The notes under the pieces are model-generated. The model ran no database searches. It was not told where the DNA came from and worked only from the letters and a program-made list of their open reading frames with translations. From Fallopia convolvulus (taxonomy: Eukaryota > Streptophyta > Magnoliopsida > Caryophyllales > Polygonaceae): DNA of 64,000 nt. The stretch spans positions 14,240,501 through 14,304,500 of the forward strand of contig OZ024724.1 of NCBI GenBank assembly GCA_964016875.1, given 5' to 3'. A program made the position numbers and the translations under genes. Below, piece after piece: positions 45,930-57,089 of this stretch; within the stretch, counting starts at the first letter, position 1, and each line of letters starts with the position of its first letter.

Positions 45930-47540
45930 TCAACGGTTAGGTGGAGTAAAGTAATGCTCGAAGTTCCCCATGAAGTCATACATCGTCCTCCAGCGCTCCG
46001 CATCCTCCGTCTCTCTTTGACGGTGCCTCTCATCCTCAAATGTCATCCGAGCTAAGTAGACAGTCTCCCACCTATCCATCCTCTGATCAATGTGGTCCTG
46101 CTGGAGGTTGATCTGTTGCCTCCGTGCAGAAAGATCCTCGGCCCATGGTGGCGGAATGCTCGATCCAGTGTATTCAAGCTGAGGAGGTGGTGGGTCGTGA
46201 GGCTGGAAGTGATCATGGTGAAGTACCGGGTGATATGGCACAAGCCCATAAGAGTAAGGATCGGTAGGAACTGGCGGAGGGTCAACAGGAGCTCTCAGCG
46301 GGTCGTTAACGACCCTGGGTACCTCGTTAGCAGCGGATGTAGAAGGCTGGAAATGATCGGTAACGAGCCTGGTGGGCTCGTCAACGAGGATGTTGGTGCC
46401 TAGTACTTCCGTGTCGAGGTTTTCTTCCTCGAAGTTAAGCTCCTCTGTGCCGCCTTATGTGTCGGCTTCCTCGGTGTTTTCTTCAACTAGCTTGGTATCC
46501 TCATCCTCATCTTCATCTTCATCCATTGCATCTTCCTCTCTTTCAAACCGGGATACACACGGCCTAAGTGATAGCTCATCCTCCGGCTTGGGCTCTAATG
46601 GGAAAGCATGTCCCGTCCACGCCTCGTACCAATTTGGTACGTATAAAAGCTCCAATTTCAGTAGGGTGGGTGGTACATCTCAGCCATGGACTTTTATAAC
46701 GATCCCCTCCAGGACTCGAGTGAAAATTCCGACGCTAATCCAATAGTTTTGGTTGAGCAACTGAGCGTGAGCCGGTGTGTAGAGAGTGAGGTCGACTCCA
46801 AGGTTGGTGGCCAAAAGACTGACCAAGTTACCACACTAAACTTCCTTGGACTTGGTTGATTTCTCTATGTAGTAGAGCCATTCATACCCCAAATTCAAAG
46901 GGCCAGGCTCCTCGAAAAGGATTATACGGAGACAAGCAACTTCCGTCCTCGTTGGCCTGTTCAACTCTCTCTTTGGCCAGAATGTAGCGGCTAGGACTTG
47001 GAGAATGATCCTGAAGATGGGGTTGATGATACTCGCCCCAGATAGTGCCGCTGTGGAGGATTGGACCTCTCCGGTGATGTAACTCCAAGCCCGAGTCACC
47101 TTGTAGTCCTTCAGACTATAGTCTCTAGATGGGTTCGGGAGTTCCAGAAGTGCATTGAACTCCACCATGGTGAACTCACGGCTCACATTGCCGAGTCGAA
47201 ACCGGATGCGTCCCTCCGAAGTCTTCGATGGAAAACTTGTCTCTAGTGTGGCCAAGAACTCAAATGTGAGGGCCGGAAAATGTGGTACATTCTCCTTCTT
47301 TAATAGATGAGATGCGGCGAGAATAACGAAGGCCTCTTTGATATCCGTGTAAATCCCCGTGTGTACAACACTAGACTTTGAGAACCAACGGGTGTTGTGG
47401 TCCTTCTCTAGAATGGCACGGTATCGTTTTGCTTGGCCTTGAGTGCTCAAGATCACATTATCCATGTGAGGTGGAGATGGGGACCTCTGGTTCCTTCTCT
47501 TCTTCTGAGCTCGGGTAGCGGGTCTGCTTGAACTTGCCAT
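45930..47540 (-). pseudogene. Element 3 ORF-X
   Basis: 537 codons in one unbroken frame length from MASSSRPATRAQKKRRNQ to FEHYFTPPNR, with three nonsense codons (about 46836, 46680 and 46456) but no indel. Order as in element 2: basic N-terminus, globular Athila ORF1-like region (FPALTFEFLATLETSF, FTMVEFNALLELPNPSRDY, FWPKRELNRPTRTEV), acidic run (DEDEDEDED), proline-rich stretch and helical C-terminus. The start is fixed by the conserved acceptor TTTTGTAG 5 bp upstream. Conservation of length between two separately decayed copies indicates that ORF-X was under selection while the family was active. No catalytic motif is visible. Confidence 0.72.
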
Positions 47541-48798
47541 GAGATCTACAAAACAATCATGATTTTTCCAAGATAAGATCTACTCAAGATAAGTTAGGCA
47601 AGAGACCGCATACTTTGTCTCGAAATAGTCCTCGGAATTATTTGTTAACTACCCAATTGGGTCGTTTACGAATCTGGACTGGGTATTGATCTTTGAGGCT
47701 ACGCAGGGTCGTTAACGAGCCTGGGTGGGTCGTTAACGAGCTGCCGAGAGCCAGTACGCAGAATTCCGAGTTTTTCAACTTTTAAAAATCAGACCAAAAT
47801 CAAGCATGCAATCCTCTATACTCCTCCACTAGACACACAATCGGATATATGCACCCCATACTTGCTCAATTACCCATCCCGAACATGCTAGAATTACCCA
47901 AAATTTTTGACATGCAAAGTTTGAACTTAAGACTAGAACAAGAAAAATTCACGCTTTTCTAATTAGAGTGTTGCAATAGATGAACTAGCATAAATAATCT
48001 TCCCTAGAACAAGAACAACTTAGCACAACCAAGAATTTTCATGAGCAAAATCCAAACATGCAAATCGACCTCTCTATGAACAAGCTCCAAGACATGAAAT
48101 TTCTACCCTAAAAACCATGAATCATGCAATTTCGAGTTAGGGTTTAGAAATCATACCGGAGAATCGAGAAATTGAAGAACAAGAGGTCGGAATTGGGTGT
48201 TTAACGAGCTCGGATCTCGTCGGTGAGAAAAACGGGTTTCCGGGCTTCGGTAACGACGGCTTCTCGGTGATCGATGGAGTGAAGGATTCCGATCGGTGGT
48301 GGGGGATCTCCAAGATCTTTGGTAGGATTTTTGAGGGATTTGGAGTTAAAGGATTTGAGAGTGAAATTTTATTATGAGGGGTAGAAGGGTTATATAGGAG
48401 AGGGTAGGGATAGGAAGAGGTGAAGGGCGGCGGCAAGGGGTAGGTAAATAGATAGATTAGGTTAAAAAAACTTACCTGCCCGTTTTGACGAATCGGGTCA
48501 TCGAACCGGGTCGTTAACGACCCTGGGTGGGTCGTTAACGAGCCACCGTAACCTCTTGGAGTGATTTTCGAGCCCTTCTCCTGCATCTTGTTAGCTCAAA
48601 ATTTATCCTAATTTCTATCCTAAGAACTACTAAAGAAAAGAAAAATTCAAAAGAAAACTAAGAAGAAAAAGAATCTAATAGGAAAAAGTCTAGTCTAAAC
48701 TAAGAGCGGGTTGCCTCCCGTGAGCGCTATGTTTAACGTCGTTAGCCCGACGTATTTCCCTTGCTTCAAGGTGGCTCTGCTGTAGCTTTGTCAGGGTC
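47541..48798 (-). other. Element 3 spacer and spliced leader of ORF-X
   Basis: It contains ACGGGAGGCAACCCGCTC near 48705-48725, a donor GGTATGATTTCT near 48150 and the acceptor at about 47547. Paired TCGTTAACGA sites lie at 47707/47731 and 48509/48531, in the same relative positions as in element 2. Confidence 0.55.
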
Positions 48799-51531
48799 TC
48801 AAGATACCCCATACTTAGCTTTGTAAGCGTTGTTTGCTTGAGTCACTAAGCTAGGTCCCTTGTCTTTTATGAGTACGCCCGGTAGTCCTACATATGGGTT
48901 AGTGAAATCCGAAAACCAAGGCGGTTTGGACTCCTCAATAGCATAAACTGTGGGGCATGGTGCAGGAATAGGGCAAGAAGAAAAGTACTCACCTTGATTG
49001 TTTCCTCGTATATGAGACTTACTAGTAGGCCATGTGAGTTTGGTAGGGTCCTGTGTGAGGATCTCGTCCGCTTTCGAAGTTGGTGGAAGTTTGGTAGTAT
49101 CAGTTATGTTGAGTTCTGGTTGGGGCTACTCGATTTGTGCGACCGCGCTTGGGTCGTTTGCGTTTTGGAATTCCACACGTTCTTCTCCAATCTCAAAAGT
49201 AAGAAGTCCTTTCCTCACATCGACCTTGGCATTTGCTGTAGCTAGGAATGGTCTACCTAGGATAACGGGGACATGAGGATCCTCAGGCATATCGAGGACG
49301 ACGAAATCATTTGGTATGAAGAATTTCCCAACTTGAATAGGGTAGTCATCCACAACTCTTGTGGCTTTAACACATGATCCGTCTGCCATGAAGTGATTCA
49401 TATCCACAGGCTCTAACGGTCCCATGTTGGCTTTTAACCAAATGTAAAGAGGCAGCAAACTGGTACTGGCTCCCAGATCACATAAAGCTTTGAATTTGTG
49501 ATCGCCTATACCAATTGTGATAGTAAATCTTCCTGGGTATCCGAGCTTTTCTGGTAAAGCAATAGAGCGGACTTAATCCTGCAGCTCAGTGATGGATCTT
49601 TTCCTGCTAAGAATATCTTTCAAAAATTTTGTGTAAGCCGGCATTTCACTTAGGGCCTCAGCGAATGGGATGGAAATATTAATGCCCTGAAGGTTCTTCA
49701 CGAAACGCTTGAACTTACTCTCAGTAGAGTCCACAGATTTCTTAGTTGGAAATGGAAGAGATTTCACCATTCTCAGAACCAAGTTAGGCTCGAGAGGTGA
49801 AAGTACCGGGTCGACACTAGGGTCGTTAGGTGTCCTTGGCGGGTCGTTTCCGACCCTGATGGGGTCGTTAACTACCCTCGGATTGAGAGGGAGGCTAGGA
49901 TTAGAAAACTTACCTGGGCTAGGGTCGTTAGGTACCCTCGGAGCCTCGTCATCATGACATATTGGTTCGGTACTTGCTCTCGCTGGCTCGTTACCTATCT
50001 GCACTATGACGTCCTCTTCCTTTTTGTCCTTATCTTGGACTCGCTCCGGCAATGTCTTCCCGCTCCTAAGGTGCACCGCTGCTATTTGTCCTTTAGGGTT
50101 TTCCTCGGGGCGGCTCGGGAGTTGCCCTTGTGGTCTCGGAATCTGTGCAGCAAGGTTCCCTAGTTGGGAATCAACACTCTTCTTCCATATATCGAACTCT
50201 CCCTATCTTTTGTTTTGTTGGTTTAGGTTGGCCTGAACTCCGTTAATGCTTTCCTGTAACCCTTGAACCCATGATGGTGGTTCCTGGTGGCCTGGAGGTC
50301 GATATGGTGTAGGTCGTCTATCCGGCGGAGGTGCTGCATAGTTTTGATTTGGATTCTGATTGCCCCACGCCTGATAATTGTTTGACCTGTCAAAATAACT
50401 AGGCTGGTTCCTGTATGGTCCTCTCATATAATTCATCTCAGCAATTGTCTCAGTGGCTCTAACCTGCTCGATGTTAGTGCAAGCAGAAGTACTATGGGCA
50501 GAAGAACCACATTCTTGACATGATTGAGAGGATTTCAGAAAACTTACCTGCTTCTTCAATCGGTTGACCTCATCTTGTAGAAACTGATTTTTAACATCAG
50601 GGTCAACTTCTTCTCGGTTGGGCATGTAGAGACGTTTCGGGGGTTGTGGAGCTTGTTGGGTTCCATACATAGCATCATAATTGGCAAGCTTATCCAACAA
50701 TTCCCACGCAGCTGTAGGGTCCATCTCTATAAAACCGCACGCAGTATGCGTGTTGATGCGGTTCTTGGTCTCTACGCTAATACCCTGGAAAAAGATTTCT
50801 TGCAAAACATATAAAGGTTGCCCATGAGTGGGTCACTGTCTAAGCATCTCCTTAAATCTTTCCCATGTTTCAACAAAAGTCTCATTATGCAGTTGGTGAT
50901 AGGAGGTGATGCGTTTTCTCAACTCCGTTGTCTTGGCAGGCGGGAAGAATTTTGTAAGAAATTGATCATACAAGTTCTTCCATGTCCTGATAGACTTAGG
51001 AGGTAAGCTCTCCAACCAGCTCAGGGCCTTTCCAGCAAGAGACCACCTGAAAGCTTTTAACAGAACATATTCAAGTGAGACACCTTCAGCAGCTATGGTG
51101 TCACATAAATCAAGAAAATTCCTAATATGTTCCATAGGGCACTCAGTAGGTTTCCCTTCAAACTGAGCCCGTTTGATCAAGGATATGAATTGAGATTTAA
51201 TCTCAAAAGTTTTCTCTATCTTTGGAAGCACAATAGGAGATTCTGACACCCTCAGTTCCGGATGCATATACTGTTTGGCGTTCCTCGGATAGGCATTCAG
51301 TTCTTCCTGTAGACGAGCATTGTTAGCTCGTTGACGCGCAGCTTCGGCAGCAGCGCCTTCCTTCTCGGTTTTTAACGCCTCCATCTGATTTCGGAGGTCT
51401 TCCATCTGACGAGCCATCTCTTCAGGTGTGGCCATGGCTCGGTTTTCTCGGCATCTACGGTGTAGGGAACGTTCAGGTTCTGAATAATAACCAGTGTTGT
51501 CGAATTCAAGCCTCCGACGTCCTACCGGCAT
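48799..51531 (-). pseudogene. gag-pro: Element 3 gag-protease
   Basis: It starts MPVGRRRLEFDNTG. Coiled N-terminus, gag domain (FISLIKRAQFEGKPTECPME), CCHC knuckle CQECGSSAHSTSAC, linker with VNDP/GNDP/PNDP peptides, protease with CDLGASTSLLP and VILGRPFLATANA. Four in-frame stops (about 50833, 50203, 49573 and 49126) but essentially no indels. It keeps the 16 bp that element 2 lost before the protease. The frame runs on past the element 2 end point to a TGA near 48800. No polymerase follows. Confidence 0.88.
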
Positions 51532-51625
51532 ACGCTGAGAAAACGGACAAAGAAAACAGAGATTAAAAACAAAAACGGGGTCGGGCTATTCCCAGACCCA
51601 CAGATAAACAAACAAACTCGTTGCT

Positions 51626-51643
51626 TCCCCAACAACGGCGCCA
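51626..51643 (-). other. Primer binding site of element 3
   Basis: TGGCGCCGTTGTTGGGGA on the minus strand, 3 bp after the LTR end. One base differs from the tRNA-Asp site of element 1 (GTT for GCC context), still readable as the same primer type. Confidence 0.8.
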
Positions 51644-51646
51644 ATT

Positions 51647-51896
51647 TGTTGAAGGAGGGTTTCTTGACAACAAATAAATTTATAATCAAGACCCCGCTGA
51701 GTATAGGGAGGTCAGGATCGTTCCACAGGAAGCAAGGTTGTTTGTTTATCGACTACTAAAAATAAAACAAAAGCAAACTAAAACACACAGAAGCAGCCTC
51801 ATTAACGAAGTTGTCAGCCTCGTTAACGACCCACCGTAAATAAAAAGACTAAAACTACGACCTAGACAAGCTCGATACCGAGTCAACAAACTCAGC
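51647..51896 (-). repeat. Element 3, 5' LTR remnant (last 250 bp only)
   Basis: Matches the end of the 3' LTR at 42721-42965. It breaks at ACTCAGC, where the LTR should go on with AACGAATATG; instead CTCGTTAACGACCCC and unrelated sequence follow. Confidence 0.85.
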
Positions 51897-54689
51897 CTCG
51901 TTAACGACCCCGTCACTCAGCTGTAGTGCGCTCATCCCTCCTTGCAATCGGAGCGGATGGAGATCATGATCCCGAAAGTCGTACTTCAAACGCATAGGCA
52001 CTTAGGACTTAGTAAGGTGATATAGAGGCATCGGCTATTCCGCGCCCCTCACTAGTTCATTCGACGTTGGTCTCTAAACGAGACCATAAACAATCAAGGC
52101 CACAACCACACTAGCATAAATAACCCTATCAAATAATAATAGTGAATTATGCTAACAAGGGGTCGTTATATCTAACAAACGATATTTCCTAGGTTCATTC
52201 GTTACTTAGCACACAAGTTGTTCCCAACATTGAGAATTTCACGGAAACGAATATAAAAGGTCACAAGGGGAAAATTCCACTTGCCTTAGCTTTGGCGAGT
52301 TCTAACAATCGAGATTTGACGGAACTATGTGATTCACGACTTCGAGCGAGAATCCCGACCTATCGACACGGAATTTACGAGCAAAATTATATCATGACTT
52401 CCTCTTAAGGTTTGGATTACCTCTTATAATATTTTATAAGAGAGTTGGAAATTCTAAATTATTAAGATAATAATTTAGAAAGTTATTTTCTTAAAATAAT
52501 AATATTCCTTTATTATTATTTTGGCTTTGTAATATCCTTATTATTCCATAAAAATTCTATTTAATAATGTTAAAATAATCCTTTCTAACCTCTCTTGTTA
52601 ATTCCTTTTAATATAATTTAGGCAAGTATAATTTTACAAAAATATAATACTTTATCTAGAAAGTATTTTTTTTCTTTAGCATGTACAATTCTTATTAAGC
52701 TTTAAGTAATCTACTTTAACCTTTTTACAAATCCATTTAAATTAGAATATTACTTTCAAATTTTCAAACATTTCCTTAATGAATTTAAAATATTATTTCC
52801 TCACTAGAAATATTCTATTAATAATATTCTCTTAATAGCATCTTATTTAATTATATAATTCACATTAAATAATTGTAATCTCCTTTCTTGGAAGTTTCCA
52901 TACTTAGGAATTCCTATTTTCTTTATAAACTAACTTCTTAAAATTAACATATTTTAAATTAATCTTATTTATTTTACTCTCATAATTCTTTTCATATCAT
53001 AAGGCTTATACAATATATAATCATGGCTTATAAAATATCCTACTTCATACTTATAGTCCATTATTGTAACATTTTAGGTTATAAAATAATATCTTTCCCA
53101 TATCTTAATTATTTCTTTTCATGCAAGCAATCCTTATAACTATATAATATTATAAAATCATTATAAGATCATACTTCTTATATTTAACTTAGAACATATG
53201 TCTTGCAATAATTCTTTACACTTAGAGATTATTAAATTAATATTTTTCTCCCATGATGACTTTAATAATATAATTATTATTAATATTATTCTTTTATAAA
53301 AATCAATATTTAAAGTCAAACTATAGTCCATGACTACAATCTTTGAAATAATAAAAATTTTATTAGGGTTCTCTATAAATCTTATAATTATAATATGTCA
53401 TAGGTATTTTATCAACACTATCATATATTATAACTAAAATCTTATAATAACCTAGTTTACTTTATAGTCACATTTATCATATTATAATAAAAGTTTATAT
53501 CTTGTAGTAACTTTTACACTTAGAGGTATGCTAACTTTGTATTTTATTAATTAATGAATTTATTTAATATGCCTATCGTTATGATAATTAAATTCATATA
53601 ACATGATATCATCTATCGTTAAAGACATGCAACAATTTATATCTTCTAGAAATCTTATTTCTTTTATGAAAATGACATTTTTAATATTAACAACTAACCT
53701 CATATGCTATATTTATTTTATAAAAATCCTTTAATATTATGTAAGGAGCATGCTTTATAATAAATACAATAATAATTTACATATTTCTTTATAAGGTTAA
53801 CTTACCAAAATATTTCCCATTTTATTAGCTCACTTGTAATATATATTCAAATAATTTAAATAAATATTATCTATATGTAGAAATTATTTTATAAAAAGAC
53901 ATTAATTAAAATTATGAGTCGGGAATTTATACCGAGAGAAACGAGACGGAATTTGGGCTCGGAAATCGAAATGGGGCGAAAATGGGCTTCTCCTTCTATT
54001 TTTCCTTTAATAAAATTCTGATGGGTAATTTATGACTTTTTGGGCCTAAAAATTAGCCCAACAATAGTCCAAAAATTACCCAAAACACTAGCCCATGTCT
54101 TCCTTCTTCTATCTTCCTACGCTAGAAGGAACCAGAGAATGCAGGACGGACGACGACTCCATTGGGGCGGACGAGCGGAGCACCGACGACGGCTGGGCGG
54201 ACCTCCGACGACTCCTGGGCGGCGCGCACTGATGAAGGCCGGCGGCAGGCGGTGGTGGGTGGCCAAGGAGGTGGAAGAAAAGGGGTTTTGGCAAAAAAAA
54301 TCAGATTTGAAATAAAAATTAAATTGGGGTTTCTAGGCTTTGAATGGGATTGAATTGTAAGAAGAAGAGAGGAGGAAGTTTGTGTGATTTTTTTCATGAA
54401 TTTTCAGCCCTATTTATAGTGGGAGATCACCCCTCCATGGATCCATGTCAATGGAAATTCACCAATGGAAGAGGGGATGATTGATGGGGATTGGAGGAGG
54501 TTGTGCTTGTTGAAGATGACAAAGGATGATGCAAGGTTTTGGGTAGTCTTGCAAGCAAGGTGGTGGAAACAATGGGTGAAAACAAGGGGCTAGAATTTAC
54601 GTCAATTCAGTCAGACATTGATTTGGCTCTTGAAGAAGAAGAAAAGAGAGGGCTTATTATTAAAAGAGTGGGGAATTGGGTAGTTAAAT
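51897..54689. other. Unassigned repeat-like DNA, very AT-rich in the middle
   Basis: 51913-52400 is moderate-GC sequence of unknown origin. 52430-53900 is over 75 percent A/T with many ATAATA runs and no ORF. 53930-54400 is GC-richer, and a minus-strand TATA (ACTATAAATAGGGCTG near 54408-54423) precedes a C/T-rich leader, suggesting an LTR or gene promoter. TGTAATATCC occurs at about 52536 and 54818 and, inverted, at 55140-55149. These are typical chromovirus LTR ends, but no matching target duplication or primer site was found. Confidence 0.4.
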
Positions 54690-54775
54690 TTCATTAGCAT
54701 AGCGGTTTGAGGAGTGTGTGTGTGAGAAGGAGATGCAAGAGGTCTCGGGTTCAAGCCCCGGCTCTTGCCTCCTTT
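54690..54775 (+). ncRNA. tRNA-like segment with Pol III A and B boxes (SINE head candidate)
   Basis: TAGCATAGCGG (54695-54705) fits the A box and GGTTCAAGCCC (54748-54758) fits the B box, 53 bp apart. The B box lies in a T-arm-like stem (CTCGGG and CCCCGG). A T run follows at 54772. The spacing suits a tRNA with a long variable arm. The acceptor stem is not convincing, so a tRNA-derived SINE head or tRNA relic is more likely than a working tRNA. Confidence 0.42.
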
Positions 54776-55150
54776 TTATTTAATTTGCATTGTACTATTT
54801 TTAGCTTTGTAATATCCCAATATTAAATAAATTTTCGGAATTTAATATCACTCTATTTTATTTGATTGACTTTTACATTTTAACAATCCTTTATCATATT
54901 TTCATAATTTTAAAAAAAATTATAAAAAATACTTAGGCTCTCTTTTTTTTAAGAGAAAATATTTAAATAGATATTCGACTATAATATATTTAATGAAATT
55001 CTTAATTGTCATTGTAATAAACTTCTATAATCTCTTTATAATTTAATATAAAATTATAAAGGTTATTAAGTTATCTACTTTAGAGAAAGAAAAAAAAATA
55101 TTGGGATAATTACTCATTTTATTTTATTTAGAAATTAGCGGATATTACAG
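54776..55150. other. AT-rich segment ending in GGATATTACA
   Basis: It begins near TGTAATATCCC (54818) and ends GGATATTACA (55149), a short inverted pair that could mark LTR or element ends. No direct target duplication (AGCTT against GTTGC). Confidence 0.3.
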
Positions 55151-55290
55151 TTGCTACCCGCCCGTTATTCATTCTTCTGTCTTGGGTTGGGCTTAGCGAG
55201 TTGCTACCCGCCCGTTATTCATTCTTCTGTCTTGTATTCATTCTTCTGTCTTGGGTTGGGCTTTGCGAGTTGCTACCCGCCCGTTATCTA
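55151..55290 (+). repeat. Tandem repeat of about 50 bp, three units
   Basis: Units start TTGCTACCCGCCCGTTAT at 55151, 55201 and 55270. The second holds an extra 20-bp duplication of ATTCATTCTTCTGTCTTG. The third is cut short. Confidence 0.85.
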
Positions 55291-55560
55291 TCCTTATTTG
55301 TCCAAGTGTCAACTGGCCATCCCAGTTGCACTTGAGGGGGCATGAGAATAATAAACTATCCCACATCTGAAATCCAAACACATCAAGCCTAGTATATATA
55401 CCCTTGGGTTACTCCTCCTATTGCCAATTGGTTTTAGGATGGAACCCCATAGGCTTGTGTGCTAGGTTTATCCGCGCATGTGCGCCCATACCGACACGTC
55501 CCGGTTTATCTACCTGCCGGGCCCATGGACTTTCACATGTTAGCATTGGAATTCGAGTGA
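55291..55560 (+). mobile_element. Copia-like 3' end remnant
   Basis: A purine tract CTTGAGGGGG (55331-55340) stands directly before TGAGAATAATAAACTATCCC (55343), followed by ACATC and, further on, a TATA-like AGTATATATACCC. This layout is typical of a copia polypurine tract and LTR start (the CCCACATC block is common there). The rest of the element is absent. Confidence 0.45.
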
Positions 55561-55735
55561 AAATCGGTCGTTGATCTAACAATTAGTGCTCACATTGGAA
55601 TAGAAAAAAATTATGCAGACAAAAGAGATAGGATACCATAAGATTATAGTTCAATCGAAAATATGACTTTTGATAAGAACTTTTAATCATATATTAAGTT
55701 TGAGAGGGTCGTTGTTGGTTTATTAGATTTATTAT

Positions 55736-55815
55736 CAATATTCATCGCTTTATATGATAAGACTTCTAAAGTTGTGATTGCTCAACACCAATCATAGCAT
55801 GAGCGATGAATATTG
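55736..55815. repeat. Inverted repeat, 14-bp perfect arms
   Basis: CAATATTCATCGCT (55736-55749) and AGCGATGAATATTG (55802-55815) are separated by 52 bp that include further partial pairing (TATATGAT with ATCATA). It is immediately upstream of the element 4 LTR. It could be a small MITE or a hairpin transcript. Confidence 0.6.
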
Positions 55816-55834
55816 CCAACATCAAAAGAAATAT

Positions 55835-56430
55835 TGTGAGCGGGTAAAAATAGCTACCATATTATTATTTTCGTTATCGTCATAAAGGTATTTTTTTAAA
55901 TATTACGTATTTATTATTAGTTTTATATATTTTCCTATTATATTATATATGGTGGTTAAGCAACTTAATGGAAGATTTTATCTTTCATTAAAGATAGAAT
56001 TAAAGTTGGAGAAAGGGTGGAATATTCCTTACTTGGGCTTTAAGGTAGTTGGCCAACCTTAGGAGGATAATATTTTCGGCCTTATAGATATAATTTTCGG
56101 CCCCCTACCTCTCCCTCTTCCATTATAAATACATGTCTTCGCCGTGTAGTGAGAGACACATGTGCATATCGGCATATTCAGAAACCCTAGGCAGGCTAAT
56201 ATTCGCTTAGCTCGACTGTTTAGGGGTTCACCGCTCTCTTGTTGTACCTCGCCGCTCAAATCGACAATTGCTCTTCTGACTTAGGCATCAGAGGTGGATT
56301 AGGTGGTCCGCACCCCCTGTGTCCATTGTTTTGCAGGTTTCTATGTTAAGAGATTGAAGACGGAGCGGAAGAAGAGTTCTTAATTAGTGCATTGAAGGCG
56401 AATTGAAGGCGGAGTTTTTGTGCACTAACA
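55835..56430 (+). repeat. Element 4, LTR a (596 bp, solo LTR)
   Basis: Begins TGTGAGCGGGTAAAAATAG, ends TTTTTGTGCACTAACA. Its 5' part matches LTR b (GGCCAACCTT, GGCCCCCTACC) and its 3' part plus the flank match LTR c (ACATGTC, GTGTAGTGAG, GGTCCGCACC), so it is a recombinant. TATA box at 56124-56131. Confidence 0.88.
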
Positions 56431-56602
56431 GATATCTTGCACTTGAGCTTCGAAATCTCCATCTTATTGTAAGGGGAAATCTCCTATTGAAGTTCCAAAT
56501 AGAATATATGAATAGCAGAACTTAAATTGAAGTTATGAGGATTAGAAAGTCAAGTTCATTTTTGTATGGCTTCACCCTCTCGGTCGAAGTATTTGGAAAT
56601 GA
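56431..56602 (+). other. Flanking sequence, first copy
   Basis: Starts GATATCTTGCACTTGAGC and ends TTTGGAAATGAA, apparently identical to 60788-60960. It includes the ATG of MASPSRSKYLEM but is cut off right after it by LTR b. It is host DNA duplicated with the element. Confidence 0.8.
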
Positions 56603-57069
56603 AATGGAAGATTTTATCTTTCATTAAAGATAGAATTAAAGTTGGAGAAAGGGTGGAATATTCCTTACTTGGGCTTTAAGGTAGTTGGCCAACCTTAGGA
56701 GGATAATATTTTCGGCCTTATAGATATAATTTTCGGCCCCCTACCTCTCCCTCTTCCATTATAAATACACGTCTTCGCCGTGTAGGGAGAGACACATGTG
56801 CATATCGGCATATTCCGAAACCCTAGACAAGCTAATATTCGCTTAGCTTGACTGTTTAGGGGTTCACCGCTCTCTTGTTGTACCTCGCCGCTCAAATCGA
56901 CAATTGATCTTCTGACTTAGGCATCGGAGGTGGATTAGGTGGTCCCCGCCCCCTGTGTCCATTGTTTTGCTGGTTTCTAGGTTGAGAGATTGAAGACAGA
57001 GCGGAAGAGGAAGAGTTCTTAATTAGTGCATTGAAGGCGAATTGAAGGCGAAGTTTTTGTGCACTAACA
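56603..57069 (+). repeat. Element 4, LTR b (5'-truncated, 467 bp)
   Basis: It enters at AATGGAAGATTTTATC within the LTR. The join to the flank shares AATGRA, consistent with a microhomology junction. It has private differences (CACGTC, GTAGGGAG, GGTCCCCGCC, GAGGAAGAG). TATA box at 56760-56767. It is followed by the primer site, so it is the original 5' LTR. Confidence 0.88.
56760..56767 (+). promoter_or_regulatory. TATA box of the element 4 LTR
   Basis: TATAAATA in CCATTATAAATACACG. Equivalent boxes lie at 56124 and 60481. Confidence 0.55.
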
Positions 57070-57071
57070 AT

Positions 57072-57089
57072 TGGCGTCGTCTGTGGGAA
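57072..57089 (+). other. Primer binding site of element 4
   Basis: TGGCGTCGTCTGTGGGAA two bases after the LTR end. This site type is common in plant Tat-like and large non-autonomous LTR elements; the exact tRNA was not assigned. Confidence 0.7.

Larger units (their letters stand above)
42721..51896 (-). mobile_element. Element 3: second copy of the element 2 family, minus strand
   Basis: Reading on the minus strand: truncated 5' LTR (51896-51647), primer site, gag-protease, spacer with conserved splice signals, ORF-X, 3' non-coding region, complete 3' LTR (44212-42721). No polymerase genes. ORF-X and the protease match element 2 closely, while gag carries different nonsense mutations, so the two copies decayed independently. 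The left flank is CTTGA. The right end is lost because the 5' LTR stops at 51896, so no target duplication can be scored. Confidence 0.9.

Noticed and set aside
54748..54758. A functional tRNA gene
   Set aside because: The B and A boxes fit, but no convincing acceptor stem or anticodon arm can be folded by eye.
52536..55149. A 2.6-kb solo chromovirus LTR bounded by TGTAATATCC and GGATATTACA
   Set aside because: No target duplication and no primer site or purine tract at the right places, and a third copy of the motif lies inside; kept only as a remark.
56059..56895. Repeated minus-strand frame MSGEVQQESGEPLNS in the element 4 LTRs
   Set aside because: It is present only because the LTR is present three times, runs opposite to the element's transcription and ends at LTR sequence without family resemblance.
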